From Motacilla alba alba (lineage: Eukaryota; Chordata; Aves; Passeriformes; Motacillidae), in the NCBI RefSeq assembly GCF_015832195.1, contig NC_052020.1:59709888-59773887 (forward strand): a DNA stretch of 64,000 nt. The letters run 5' to 3'. The position numbers were made by a program, and so were the translations under genes. The notes under the pieces are model-generated. The model made no database searches and was not told the origin of the DNA. It saw only the letters and a program-made list of their open reading frames with translations. This document shows, piece after piece, positions 52,813-63,623 of this stretch. Each line of letters starts with the position of its first letter. Position 1 is the stretch's first letter.

Positions 52813-54345
52813 CTGGGGATGCAGGCTGTGGATGCTCAGGAGCATCAGGAGGATGCTCGGGGATGACGTGCACGGGGAGACGGCGGCGGTGAAACACCGA
52901 GCATGGATCTGCTGCCTTTCCCTGCCACGAGCAGAGAGCTTTGGCAGTGGCACAGCTATTTCTAAATATGTCCAGGGAATGGGTGTGGAAGGAAATCTTC
53001 CCATTTCCAGAGCTGGCCAAATTGCAACGTCCTCAGCTTTTTCAACTGCAGGGCCCAAGTGTTCGCTGCCAGCTGCGGCGTTTTCCCCTTTTATTGCCTG
53101 CCCGTGCTCAGCTGTCAGTCCAACCCCAGGAACTGGGGTCAGGGCAATAACCAGATTTAATTACAGAGTGTCTGAGATGGGGGATAAAAAAAATCCTTTC
53201 CGCTCTCCCCCCTGTCCCCACCCCAGTGGTGTTCTGCGTGTGGAGGAGCATCAGGTTTTATGTCACCGTGTGAGTCAGTGAATTTTTTCATCCTTACTCT
53301 GCTGTTGACAGAGACCCTTTAAATAGAATTCCATCCTGAAGACATTAGGGCACGCTGGCCAAGCCTTCCTTGGAATTAGCTGGATTGCTCTTTATGGGCC
53401 GATGCAGAGGGAAGGGTGTGAGCGGATTGCTTTTCTCTTGTTTGTGGGATTAAATTAATGGAGTTTAATTGGACTGGAGCTGCAGTTCAGCCACTTCAGG
53501 GGCAAGGCTTGTAGTGCTGCCCGTGCTCCAGGAGGCATCCGGATAATGGGAGCCTGGGGATTTCGTCCCACTTATGGAAAAAAAACATCCAAACATTCAA
53601 GTGTTTGTTGATCTGCCTCTCCAATGGCTCTTTTTATTGGCCTTGCAGTAATGCTTGGCTCCATCACCACTGCCTGCATCCTCCTCCTCCTGCTCCTGTT
53701 CCTTCTCCTCCTGGGTCTCTCTGGGCCGGTGGTGCCCAGTCTCAGCTCTGGGAACCACTGGCACAAACATTCACACCCCTCCAAACCCCAGTGACCCCAT
53801 TTTTGGGTGGTTTTGCACATCATTGCTCCCTTGGCAAATCCATAAGTCAACAGGCACTTGGGTTTTCCACCCACAATTTGGGAAAGCTCCAGCAAAACCT
53901 CTTCCAGGGTCAGCCCCAGCTGATTCCACACCCATAGCACTCCTTGGGCATCTCCAGAGGCTTTGTGGGATGTCCTGAGAGAGCTGCAGGGCCCCAGGCA
54001 GTGAGTGGAGAGCTTGGCTTTTGCCCAGATAAATATTTAAGTTCCTGGGCATCTGAAGAACCCATAATAAAATGTACTGAATGTACAAACCCAGTAAACT
54101 GTGCTGGGGGGGTGAGGACCTGCTCCATCAGATACTGCCCAGTGTCCAACACAACCACAGCCTTATCTCCAGACACTCCTCAGGTTATGTAAGTTCCTTT
54201 TTTAGTTTCTTTTTTGGGTTTTTTTCCCCTCTGGTCTGTTTTGCAGAACTTTATCTCGAGAGAATTTCTGTTGCAGATAAGTCGGATGCTTCATTCTGTA
54301 AACTTACACTGTGAAAAACCATCCACAGAATTCACTCATTCCAAG
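52813..54345. other. FERMT2: Intron DNA, no feature recognised
   Basis: Unique. The pyrimidine-rich stretch at about 53677-53715 is the only compositional oddity. Confidence 0.5.
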
Positions 54346-54366
54346 AAAAAAAAAAAAAAAAAAAAA
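54346..54366. repeat. Poly(A) run
   Basis: 21-nt uninterrupted A run. Confidence 0.9.
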
Positions 54367-54927
54367 CCTTTATTTTTGGTTTTAAGTCTGAAATGGAAGA
54401 AAAATGAGGTTTGAGGTCTCATTTTTCTAAGACTCGTCAGAGTGATGCACAAAGGTTGTAATTTTAATGAGTCACTGGTTGGAGGGAGCAGTGATGGAGT
54501 GCAGAGAAATCCCACTTCCCAGAGATATCCCACTTCAAAACACATTTCCTGAAGGAGGGTGGCTGGATCAGCATTAAAGAGAGGATTTCTCCTCAATGCT
54601 GTCTGTGCTACAAGTAAATTTATGGAGTTTTTATGTTCAAGAATTAAGGAGGTGTAGCAGCCCTCTGGCCTTTAGGGGAGCCAGAAACGGGGAAGGAAAT
54701 TGGACGCTGGAAGCTTCTTTGCAACATTAATTTTCTTTCTACATCAAAAATTTTCTTTGTGTCTCAGATTATTATCTGTATTTATGAGAACTGAATACTG
54801 AAAGCAGTGTGATTTCCCATCATTTCAGTTTCTGGAGATGTCCATCCATACTCAGCCCTTCCAGTCAATAATGTCATGTTCTATATGTGGGTGATGGAAG
54901 AAAACCATAAATCTGATTTCTTGTGGC

Positions 54928-55068
54928 AACGGGAGCCCCTGGATCCCTGGAAGTGTCCAAGGCCAGGTTGGACGGGGCTTGGAGCAATCTGGGATAGTGG
55001 AAGGTGTCCCTGCCATGGCAGGGGGTGAAAGGAGATGAGCTTTAAGGTCCCTTCCAACCCAATCCCCA
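54928..55068 (+). mobile_element. CR1 LINE 3' terminus, + strand
   Basis: About 140 bp: GGAGCCCCTGGATCCCTGG to CCCTTCCAACCCAATCCCC. Confidence 0.88.
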
Positions 55069-55539
55069 TCACAACACACCTTGGTGGATAAAAATGCAGC
55101 AGCTGCAAGATTTACTTGGTGGATTTAGTGCAAAAGAGCATAAATTGAGAATTTTACACCCTGTAAGGAAGATCTTTTTTTCAGTCAGTTTGCAGGGTGC
55201 AGGTGGTGCTTTGGGAAGGAAGAGGGTTAAATCCCAGCTCTGGAGTTTGTTTTAAATGGGAGATAAATGGGCACAGCTGGGCTGTGTGAGCTGTGCAGGG
55301 GCTGGATGAGAAATGAGAGATTACACTGGAAAAAAAAGGCCAAGGATTTCCCTTCAGCCACAGACAGCAGCCACAGGCAGCATCTTGCAGGCAAATGGAA
55401 GAGAAGATGCTGCAGGCAGCAAAATGGCTTCATCCAAAAGTTGGAAAAATTTCTCTTGGAGATTCAAAGCCACATTTCTGATGGTATTTTGAGCTCCAGA
55501 ACTCTTCCTTCCAGGATCGGGCCTTTCTGTCTCCTTCCC
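55069..55539. other. FERMT2: Intron DNA, no feature recognised
   Basis: Unique. Confidence 0.5.
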
Positions 55540-55790
55540 ATAGAATTCCAGAATGATTTGGGTTGGACGAGATCTCAAAGCCCATCCCATGCCACCCCTG
55601 CCCTGGGCAGGGACACTTCCACTGTCCCAGATTGCTCCCAAGCCCTGTCCAACCTGGCCTTGGACACTTCCAGGGATCCAGGGGCAGCCACAGCTCTCTG
55701 GGCACCCTGTGCCAGCCCCTCCCCACCCTCCCAGCCAGGAATTCCTTCCCCAAATCCCATCTAAACCTCCAGCTTGAAGCCATTCCCTCA
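55540..55790 (-). mobile_element. CR1 LINE 3' end, - strand
   Basis: About 250 bp reverse-complement CR1, from GAATTCCAGAATGATTTGGG to AACCTCCAGCTTGAAGCC. Confidence 0.9.
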
Positions 55791-56400
55791 GCTGCTTTGG
55801 TGGGTTTGTAAAGTCCTGGAGCCTGTGGATGGATGCAGTTGGGAGGAATTTCTGCTCCCCCACAGGATCCCTGCTGGCATCCCGAGGTTGTGCTGCCTGC
55901 TCCACACCCTGCAGCCACGTGCTGCTTCCAAGCAGCTGCCCAAAACTTGCCCTGGATCCTTTCTGTCCCGCCGGGAGCATCAGGAACAACTGAGGGGTTA
56001 TAAAAAGTCTCTTTGATATCAGATGGTCAAGCCCTGGGATGATTCCAGGATTGCTTCCAGAATCTGAGCCTGGCCCGGAGCCTCCTCCTGGCCTCCCGGA
56101 GTGCTTCCAGCTGAGAGTTGCTAATGCACCATAAATAAACCTCAGAGCCTCAACCTTGCTCCAAAATACCAGGGGAACTCCTCCATTTAGGCTGTGCTGC
56201 CTCTTGTCCCCTGCATGTGACCCTGGTTGTCCCAGCAGATTCCTGCTCCATGAGGTAAGCTGGCTGGGATAAATGGGAATGCGTGGAGCTGGCTGCACTC
56301 AGGCTCTGGGTGTTTGTTGCTAGAAATGGTCAAAAAGTTGGGCAGGGAAACTGGAGGGGTGGGTGGTAAGGGCAGGGATGGGGTTTAGTGAGGTGATTTG
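55791..56400. other. FERMT2: Intron DNA, no feature recognised
   Basis: Unique. Confidence 0.5.
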
Positions 56401-56439
56401 TGTGGTAATAAATCAGGGTTAAATTAAAGCTGAAATTAG

Positions 56440-56965
56440 ATAAAACTTATGTATAAAAAGGAATAAAATAGGTAAATAAAAAAAGGAATAAATAGCTCTA
56501 AATACAGAAATAAAAGTAAATTATAAGTTCAAAAAGTTTGTATATAAAATATACAAAAATCTATATATTTTTTTAGAGATTTAAAATCCATATAGATATT
56601 TAAATCTATATATTTTTAGCCTGGAAGTGTTCAAGGGCAGATTGGACAAGACTTGGAGCAACCTGGGATAGTGGAAGGTGTTCCTGCCCATAGCAGGGGG
56701 TGGAACAAGGTGGACTTGAAGGTTCCATCCAACCCAAACCATTCTGGGAGTCAATGATATGATTGAAATAAATATGTATAAATATATAAATAAAAATAAA
56801 GCTTACAATAAGTGACACTTTCTAAAAATTAATATATAATAAAGATTTACACACAATATTTATATATATATAAATAGTGTATGTTAGTACAATATTTATA
56901 TATAAATATATTGTTATATTTTATCGATGTATAATACAAGAATATAAATAAAAATAAAACTTAAA
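56440..56965. repeat. AT-rich simple-sequence block split by a CR1 copy
   Basis: ATAAATAAA, TATATAAAT and TATATTTTT units on both sides of the CR1 at 56618-56762, suggesting insertion into a pre-existing AT-rich tract. Confidence 0.85.
56618..56762 (+). mobile_element. CR1 LINE 3' terminus, + strand
   Basis: About 145 bp: AGCCTGGAAGTGTTCAAGGGC to TTCCATCCAACCCAAACCATTC. Confidence 0.9.
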
Positions 56966-57537
56966 ATAAATCCAGATAATGGTTTGGAATTGGACATCTA
57001 CAGTATAAAAGACAGTTAAATCCAGAAGTGTGCAGCCTCTGGATTCAGGAATGCCAGGGTGGGATCCACCCCTGATATCACCTGGATGGGGCAGGTTCCC
57101 AGTGTGGGGTTTCCCAGCCTGTTTGCAGGAAGGAAGGATGCTGGTGAGGGTGGGCACTGTGGGGCTGTGTCCTGCTCAGCTCACGTGCTGGGGACCAAAT
57201 TCCAGAGTTAATTATAATCCTGGGAGTGCTCAGGGAACTCCCACTGCTGCCAGCACGTGGTGGGATCCCAGCCCTGTAACTTCTCCTGGCTGGGGTAATG
57301 GCTGATTGTGTCCTTCAGCATTCCTTGGGTGGGAAAACCCAGCCTGGCTGCTGCCAGCTCCTGGTCTCTGCTGCAGCAGGGATGGGACCAGGGCTGCTTT
57401 CCATGGGGCATTCCAAAGGGAAGGCTCTGCAGCTGAGCAAGAAACAGCACAGGAGCTTCAGCAGGGACAGCCAGCTGCAGAGGAGACTCCAGAGCTCCTT
57501 CCAGGCTCAGGCATGGCCAGAATCCCCACAGAATCAT
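56966..57537. other. FERMT2: Intron DNA, no feature recognised
   Basis: Unique. Long frames here continue into the next CR1 copy. Confidence 0.5.
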
Positions 57538-57930
57538 CAGAGAATCACAGGATGGTTTGGGTTGGAAAGGACCTTAAATCCCATCCCATTCCACCCCTGC
57601 CATGGCAGGGACACCTTCCACTATCTCACATTGCTCCAAACCCCATCCAACCTGGCTTGGGACACTTCCAGGGACAGCCACAGCTTCTCTGGGAATTCCA
57701 TCCCAGCCAGGAATTCCCAATTCCCAATCTCCCATCCATCCCTGCCCTCTGGCACTGGGAGCCATTCCCTGTGTCCTGTCCCTCCAGGCCTTGTCCCCAG
57801 TCCCTCTCCAGCTCTCCTGGAGCCCCTTCAGGCTCTGCCAGGGGCTCTGAGCTCTCTCTGGAGCCTTCTCCTCTGCAGCTGAGCACCCCCAGCCCTCCCA
57901 TCCCATATTTTCCCCATCCAAGCTGTGTTT
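57538..57930 (-). mobile_element. Long CR1 LINE 3' fragment, - strand
   Basis: About 390 bp reverse-complement CR1, from GAGAATCACAGGATGGTTTGG through GAGCCCCTTCAGGCTCTGCC to the CTGAGCACCCCCAGCCC block. Confidence 0.9.
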
Positions 57931-58439
57931 CAGAGCTCTCCAAGGCTTTCACCACTGCCGTTGGGTGGCTCCATGCCCAGGTGAATCCTTTTCCAGGTGA
58001 GCTCCCACACATTGGCCAAGCACAGGGCTCCTGCTCCTGCTCCAGGCCCTCAGTGGTACAAAGGACAGCAGGCTCTGCTTTCCCAGGAAACTCCTTCCCA
58101 CCTGGAATTGAGTTAAGCAGGCCCAAAGTACTGCCTTGGTGGGAAATGAAAATTCCCTTTGTCCTTGGTCCCCATATTCCCATGGCTCAGATCACAAACA
58201 CAGTGGGATGCTCCTTGTTTTAAATGAGTTTCACATCGTTCAGGTTGGTCCCAGGCAGGAAAATGAGAGTGGTTTGCTGTGAAAAGGAAACACTTTGGCC
58301 AAAATCTCTTTAAAAAGTGGGCAAATTATAGGCTTGAAACTTTCCAGTCTGATGTGTAAATAAATGGCTTAACTCTTGGATTGCTCCTATGGAAGTAAGA
58401 AGGTCTGGCCTGTTACCTACATGGCTAAGTAGAGATTTG

Positions 58440-58650
58440 TGTGCTGATTTAGATTTCTATTTCTAATTTCTCTTTATATTTTTTTCTATTTCTGTAATTT
58501 CTATTTCCATTTATTTCTATTATTTATAAATTATTGTGTACTATTATACTATTATAATATTATATATTGTGTACTATTATAATATAATATAAAAATTATT
58601 TCTAATTCTATCAGTGTGGGGGTTATTATTTTTTATTATTTATATTTTAA
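58440..58650. repeat. AT-rich simple sequence (TATT/TATAAT units)
   Basis: About 200 bp of TTTCTATTT- and ATTATAATAT-like units. Confidence 0.8.
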
Positions 58651-58978
58651 ATGAAGGTGTCACTAGGCTCTGTCACAGTGCTCACATTTACATTTGAGTG
58701 ACTGTGCCTGGGAAATTCCACATTTTATCCAAATGTTATGTTACCTTTCCAGCCAGGGACTATTTGTTTCCAACAGGCGTGCAGGGAAAATGTCCTCAAC
58801 TTGATTTTTAAGCATTACAGTGCAGGAAATTCATCCAAGGGAGATACTGGGAATTGCTGGATGTTGTTCCTAATGGAAGGATATTCTTCTTTTCCCCATT
58901 TTTCTCCTTTTTTTTTCTCTCTTTTTCTCCTTTTTTTCCCATCCTGCCATTATAAAAGTGGTCCATTTTCCCCTCCAG

Positions 58979-59113
58979 ACATCAGGCACCCAGAAGAACT
59001 CTCCCTTTTGAGGAAACCCAGAGATCCATCAAAGAAAAAAAAGAAGAAGTTGGACGATCAGTGTGAAGATGACACCTTCGAGCTGGAGGGGCCTCTGATC
59101 ACGCCGGGGTCGG
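58979..59113 (+). CDS. FERMT2: FERMT2 third coding exon: start of the F1 loop, poly-lysine motif
   Basis: A 135-nt exon with acceptor CCCCTCCAG|ACATC and donor GGGTCGG|GTGAGC. It encodes residues 131-175: (N)IRHPEELSLLRKPRDP, then SKKKKKKLDDQ and an acidic stretch CEDDTFELEGPLITPGS. In kindlins a long flexible loop of F1 carries a lysine-rich motif that binds acidic phospholipid (established). This exon holds that motif. Its acidic half (DQCEDDTFELEG) differs from the mammalian form as I recall it, unlike the otherwise almost invariant flanks. The exon leaves one base into a Gly codon, and both the microexon at 62704 and the exon at 63174 can accept that phase. Confidence 0.96.
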
Positions 59114-61139
59114 GTGAGCTGGCAGAAAAAATGGGAGCAGGGGGAAAAAACTGGCACAGCAGCGTGGGGCTGATTGAATTTCTTAGGGTCTGTGCAAGAA
59201 GCAGACCCCAAATCCATGGCACAAGCCCTGGCGGGCTGCAGCACTCGCTCGCACGGATGCATGTCTGGGGCTGGAGCTGTCACGCATTTCTGGGAGCAGA
59301 GCAAGCTCAGGCTTCACAGAACAAACCAGAGCCCAAGCGTGGCCACTTGAGCACTCAGATGGTGTTGCTGAGAGCTTTTCTTAACCCTGTTAAGAAAGGA
59401 GTTAAATGGAAAATCGTTGCTAATGTCTGCATTTCCTGGCGTGGTTTAGGCTGTGCCACCGTTCGACTCCGTATTTACAGCCCAGCAAGGGCAGGCTTTT
59501 ATTTATTGCTTTAGTGTTGCCTTACATGAACGGTGTAGCCATGGATTGTGATGCTAAAAAAATCCTTTTATTGCTAGGGGCCGGTTGGCCAGGGTGGATT
59601 CCAGATCCAGAGCAGGATTGGGAAGGAAATTTCTGGTGGAGTAACATCCCTGATGAAGTAACATCCCTGCTGGAGTTGCCACAGGCAGCAAATTGATGCA
59701 GGTGTTTGCAGGCAGAGGGGGTTTTTCAGCTTTTTTCCATGGCTACTGGGAGTCTGGTGTCTGAAGGCAAATGGCAGGAGTTTAAACCATAATTTTGGCC
59801 AAGTGGGAGCACTTTATCCCAAATGGATTTGTGGAGAAAGCCACGGTGGTGAGCAGGAGAGACGTGTCAGGCTGCCAGAGCTCTCGGGTTTAAATCCAGC
59901 AATCCAAGGGCAGCAGGGCAGCTTTAATTAAAAAAACTACCTTGGAATTGTAAAGCTGTGTTAATTGATGTTAAATCAGCTGCAGGGAAGGTCGTGGAGT
60001 GTGGTTAATGCCAGTGGTGGCACAGGGCTTGCGGAAAGGAAGGTTTTGGCCGCGCAGGCTGATGTGCACCATGGGTCTGGAACAAGGAAAAATAATCCTC
60101 CTTCTGCTCTGATCCCACTCTTTTTCCTCTCTTAAAATTAAAAATACTTCTGGGCTTGTCCTCTTCCACTCCTGGCTCAGAGAGTTTGGGCAAGGCTCCA
60201 GTCAATTTTCATTTCCATTTGGCATTTTCATCTTGAAAGTCCATTCTAAGCCTTTCCAACAGCCAGTGTTCACAGAGAGCATCTCTGTTAGATTAATAGG
60301 AAAGACTTGGCCTTCTTTGGGGGAAATGTATGCAAAAGCTGGGCTTTATTTTAATTATTTATGGCTCTTCCAGTGAGTCACTTGGCTGGTTTTGCTCTCC
60401 TTGTGAATGAAATCACTCACAGCAGGTTGAATTCCTGCCTGTTCAGGTGCCATTTGATAAAAGTCGTGGGTTTCATCTGAATAAATCATTTCTAGTGTTG
60501 TTCCAACATCAGTTTGTGTGCTGAAAGCTTCTGGAAAACTAATTAATAATTCAGGAGGTGCTGATTTCAATGTCTTGGGAGTGTTTTGTCACTGAGTACC
60601 CCAAACCTGGCAGTGAAACCATTTAAATCCCAGTGGGCAGAGTTGTCAATACACCCACAGGACGTGTTACCCAACACTTTCCATTAGAAGACCTGTAGTC
60701 ACTTGTTTATATAAATTAGCCAAATTTGTAGCTATTTCTGCTGGAACTTTCCATGACACTGCCTGCCTGGGGCAAATTTTTTAAGGGAAGCTTCTTTTGA
60801 GAAGTTTCAGGTGTTTGGAGAAAGAGATGAGGAGAAAAGTGCAGGGGAAGTTTTGCTCTGATGGAGCAGATACTCAGTCAAGGAATGTGGGAGATATTCA
60901 TGGAAAAAAACTTGCCCAAAATTTGGGGCAAAAAGTGGGATTTTCTTTTGTTGTTCCAGTTGATGCCCAGGCTTGTGTGCCCGAGCCATGTGAAGGCTGA
61001 AGCTGCAGTGAGGGTGGATGGGGAGGAGGGAAGAGCTCTTTTGGGAAGTGGTTTATGGGGGTTTATGGTCGGTTTTTGTTGGAGTTCTCTGCTCCAGTGC
61101 TGTAACAATCCATGGGGAGAGCCCCTTTCTGCTGCTTTT

Positions 61140-61205
61140 ATAATCACAGAATCACAGGACAGCTCAAGGAAGGGACCCTCAGAACTGGGGAGTCCCAGCT
61201 CCCAA
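61140..61205 (-). mobile_element. CR1 tail remnant, - strand
   Basis: About 65 bp: AATCACAGAATCACAGGACAG, then GGAAGGGACCC; strongly decayed. Confidence 0.6.
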
Positions 61206-62076
61206 AGTCCAAGTACCTGGACTAAAAACCTGGAAATCATCCCTGGCCTTTTCCTTGCAAATGAAGGTGGATTTTTCCATCCTTTGACCATCCCTGCTGC
61301 TTTTTTTCTCCTGCCTGGTTTGCTGGATCTGTCCTGGTGACAGATACCCATGGTGCTTACAGGTCCCCAAAAGATTCATCCAGACTGGGATGCCAGCAAA
61401 ACAAGCAGGAGCATTAAAAGCATCCTTGTTTGGTGGTTTTCACTGACATTTTCCACCCTGCCAGGCAGTTTGGAATCAATTTTGTAATTATTTGGAGTTT
61501 CCTAGCCATGATGTTGGCTGTCACTGACATTGATGCTGCTGATTCCCACCGTTCTTCCTGCTCCTTGAGATGCCCATCGTGAAAATTGAGGGTCCAGAAA
61601 GGTTTTTCCATTGGTTTGGTCTTGGACTTTTCCAGTTTAGCTCAGTTTTCTGTCATTCCTTGGCCATGAGGGTGTGGGGATGGTTTGGAGCAAGGAGCTG
61701 GAGCTAAGGTGGTGGTGGCTCAGGGCAGCAGCAGGAGGTGGCACAAAAGGTTTTGTGTGGGGCATCTCAACTCTGTCGCCATCTTCAACACCCTCAGCAG
61801 AGCTCTGGGAGGGAGAGCTTGGGTGCACTGAATTGCAGGTTCGTGATTTAGGAAAGACACAGCCCTTTCCCAAAAATCCAGTATGTGTTGGACCTTCTGG
61901 TGCTGGTGGGCAGATTCGTGCCCAGCCGATGATGCTGGGGGAGCTCCTGGCCCAGTGTGTGCACACAGGAGAATTCCTGGCATTAGGAGATGGGGGGATC
62001 CTCCCTTATTCTGAAAATCTGGATTTTATATAAAAATTCAGTGTCCCTGTGAGGTGAAGAGGGGCTGTTTCATTGG

Positions 62077-62235
62077 ATGGTTTGGTTTGGAAGGGACTTA
62101 AAAGGGACTTAAATCACTTCTCATTCCACCCCCTGCCAAGGGCAGGGACACCTTCCAGAGACCAGGTTGTCCAAGCCCCATCCAAACTCTCCTGGAACAC
62201 TTCTAGGGATGGGGCAGCCACAACCTCTCTGTTAA
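62077..62235 (-). mobile_element. CR1 LINE 3' end, - strand
   Basis: About 160 bp reverse-complement CR1 with an internal duplication (AAGGGACTTAA twice), degenerate toward 62235. Confidence 0.85.
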
Positions 62236-62703
62236 GCTCTCAGCTATTTTAAGAGATACCAAGCTGGATTTGGGTTTTTTTCTCTTCAGATTAATAATTT
62301 TTAAGTGTTTGGGTGTTTTTATGTCTGCTCTGAGTCGGTACGAGCTGTGAAGCTTCAAAAGGCCTGGGAGTAACATTTGCTTTGGGATCAGTCTGGCACC
62401 ACATTGCACCACTCAGCACATTAATCCTGAACTTGTGTGGCCACCTCAGCAAGCTTTTCCATCCGGGAATGCCACGTTTCCATGCCCAGCTGTCCTTGTA
62501 ACGTGAATAAAATAACGGGAAGTCACTTCAGTTGCTTTGCTGCCACCAGCGCTGCTGCAGATGCTCCATTAGGGTGGTGCAACCTCACCTGTGCTGTTCT
62601 GCCCTCTTCCAAAAACGCCCATTTTTGGCTTCTGTCCTTCTCCTGCTCTCCAGGTGACTTTCTCTCGCCTTCTCACTTCCCTCCTTTCTTTCCCTCTCTA
62701 TAG

Positions 62704-62736
62704 GCACCGATATTCTTTACATCGGCCCCGTCAAAG
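62704..62736 (+). CDS. FERMT2: Candidate 33-nt FERMT2 microexon in the F1 loop
   Basis: Acceptor CCCTCTCTATAG| after a 40-nt pyrimidine tract, and donor TCAAAG|GTGAGC. The 33 nt enter one base into a Gly codon and leave in the same phase. Inclusion therefore adds exactly eleven residues (G)TDILYIGPVK(G) and skipping keeps the frame. The insertion point is after LITPGS in the F1 loop, between the poly-lysine exon and the Ser/Thr-rich exon. It adds one Tyr. The following intron to 63173 is only 437 nt. The canonical human protein as I recall it lacks this segment, so this is an optional exon if real. I cannot tell from sequence whether or in which tissue it is used. Confidence 0.7.
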
Positions 62737-63173
62737 GTGAGCTCCACCTCAATAGGACTTTTGCCCTCTGCCTCTGGTCTCTTTGGCTGCACCCTTAGTT
62801 TATTTTCCTGCTCCTCTAAAACTTTTGACTTCCAAAATCTTTAAGCAACAGGTAAAACCGGTAAGTCGGGGGCCACTCATGTCCCAGATGCCACAGAAAC
62901 TCAGGGGGCAGGAGCTTCCCAGTGTGGGAGACCTGAGTCTTTTCCCATCCTTTGGGCTGGAACGAGGTTTCCATCAGTTTTGCTCTCGGAGAAGAGAGGA
63001 TAGGGACAGGTTTTCACGGTAGAACAAGCAGCGCAGTGTTTTCCCATTGTGAAAAGATGAACAGGGAAGGTTTTCCATCCGCCAGCTCCGGGTTTGCGCG
63101 GAGCCGGCGTGGCCGGGAGCAGGCAGGGCTCGGCCCGAGGCTAATTCCAGGCTTTTATTCCCCTCGCTGGTAG
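62737..63173 (+). other. FERMT2: Short FERMT2 intron after the microexon
   Basis: 437 nt, no repeats seen. CpG rises toward the exon at 63174. Confidence 0.7.
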
Positions 63174-63399
63174 GAAATATCTATTCAAGCCCAGGACTCT
63201 ATAGCAAAACGATGACGCCGACCTACGACGCCCACGACGGCAGCCCCCTGTCCCCCACGTCCGCCTGGTTCGGCGACAGCGCCCTGTCCGAGGGCAACCC
63301 GGGAATCCTGGCCGTGAGCCAGCCCGTCACCTCCCCGGAGTCCTTAGCCAAAATGTACAAGCCCCAGACGCTGCTCGATAAGGCCAAAATCAACCAAGG
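63174..63399 (+). CDS. FERMT2: FERMT2 coding exon: Ser/Pro-rich F1 loop
   Basis: A 226-nt exon with acceptor CGCTGGTAG|GAAAT and donor ACCAAGG|GTGAGT. It encodes residues 176-250 without the microexon: (G)[20 protein letters not shown] through [18 protein letters not shown] to LLDKAKINQ. It matches human kindlin-2 with a few substitutions (GN for GS near the start, AKIN for AKTN). The segment is the Ser/Thr/Pro-rich remainder of the F1 loop, a plausible phosphorylation region. It leaves two bases into the Gly codon completed by the next exon. The exon is unusually CpG-rich for an internal exon. Confidence 0.96.
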
Positions 63400-63520
63400 G
63401 TGAGTTCAGGAGCTGAGGATTTGGGGGTTTTCTCGATGGTTTTTAATTGTGTTCTCGGGAGCGTCGCGGCGACTCCGCCGGAGCGTTCCGTGTGCGTTAC
63501 CCCGTGTTGGCAATCCACAG
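63400..63520 (+). other. FERMT2: Short FERMT2 intron, 121 nt
   Basis: GTGAGTTC to ATCCACAG; CpG-containing, no repeats. Confidence 0.9.
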
Positions 63521-63623
63521 GTGGCTGGACTCGTCCCGATCCCTCATGGAGCAGGAGGTGAAGGAAAACGAGGCTTTGCTACTCCGGTTCAAGTACTACA
63601 GCTTTTTTGACCTGAATCCAAAG
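63521..63623 (+). CDS. FERMT2: FERMT2 coding exon: end of the F1 loop
   Basis: A 103-nt exon with acceptor ATCCACAG|GTGGC and donor CCAAAG|GTACAG. It encodes (G)[20 protein letters not shown] and [15 protein letters not shown], ending in phase 0. It differs from human by one conservative change (QEV for QDV). Window total for FERMT2 is 855 nt or 285 codons without the microexon. The PH, F2 and F3 parts, including the integrin-binding site, lie beyond the right edge. Confidence 0.97.

Larger units (their letters stand above)
47208..58978 (+). other. FERMT2: FERMT2 intron 2 (coding numbering), 11.8 kb
   Basis: GT-AG intron between GTAAGTGC and CCCCTCCAG. It carries a solo LTR, seven CR1 copies, a GATA-type microsatellite, AT-rich blocks and homopolymer runs. 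The intervals 47208-49036, 53000-54340 and 57930-58978 show nothing recognisable beyond simple AT-rich patches. Confidence 0.85.
59114..62703 (+). other. FERMT2: FERMT2 intron before the candidate microexon
   Basis: 3.6-kb GT-AG interval. It contains a CR1 tail remnant (61140-61205) and a minus-strand CR1 (62077-62235). The rest is unique. The exon frame stays open past the donor to 59514 by chance. Confidence 0.8.

Noticed and set aside
55354..56298. 314-residue minus-strand frame
   Set aside because: It crosses a reverse CR1 copy and unrelated intron DNA, with no domain or splice support.
58738..59514. 258-residue continuous frame containing the third FERMT2 coding exon
   Set aside because: Only 58979-59113 is exonic. 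Consensus acceptor and donor and the match to kindlin-2 end exactly there.
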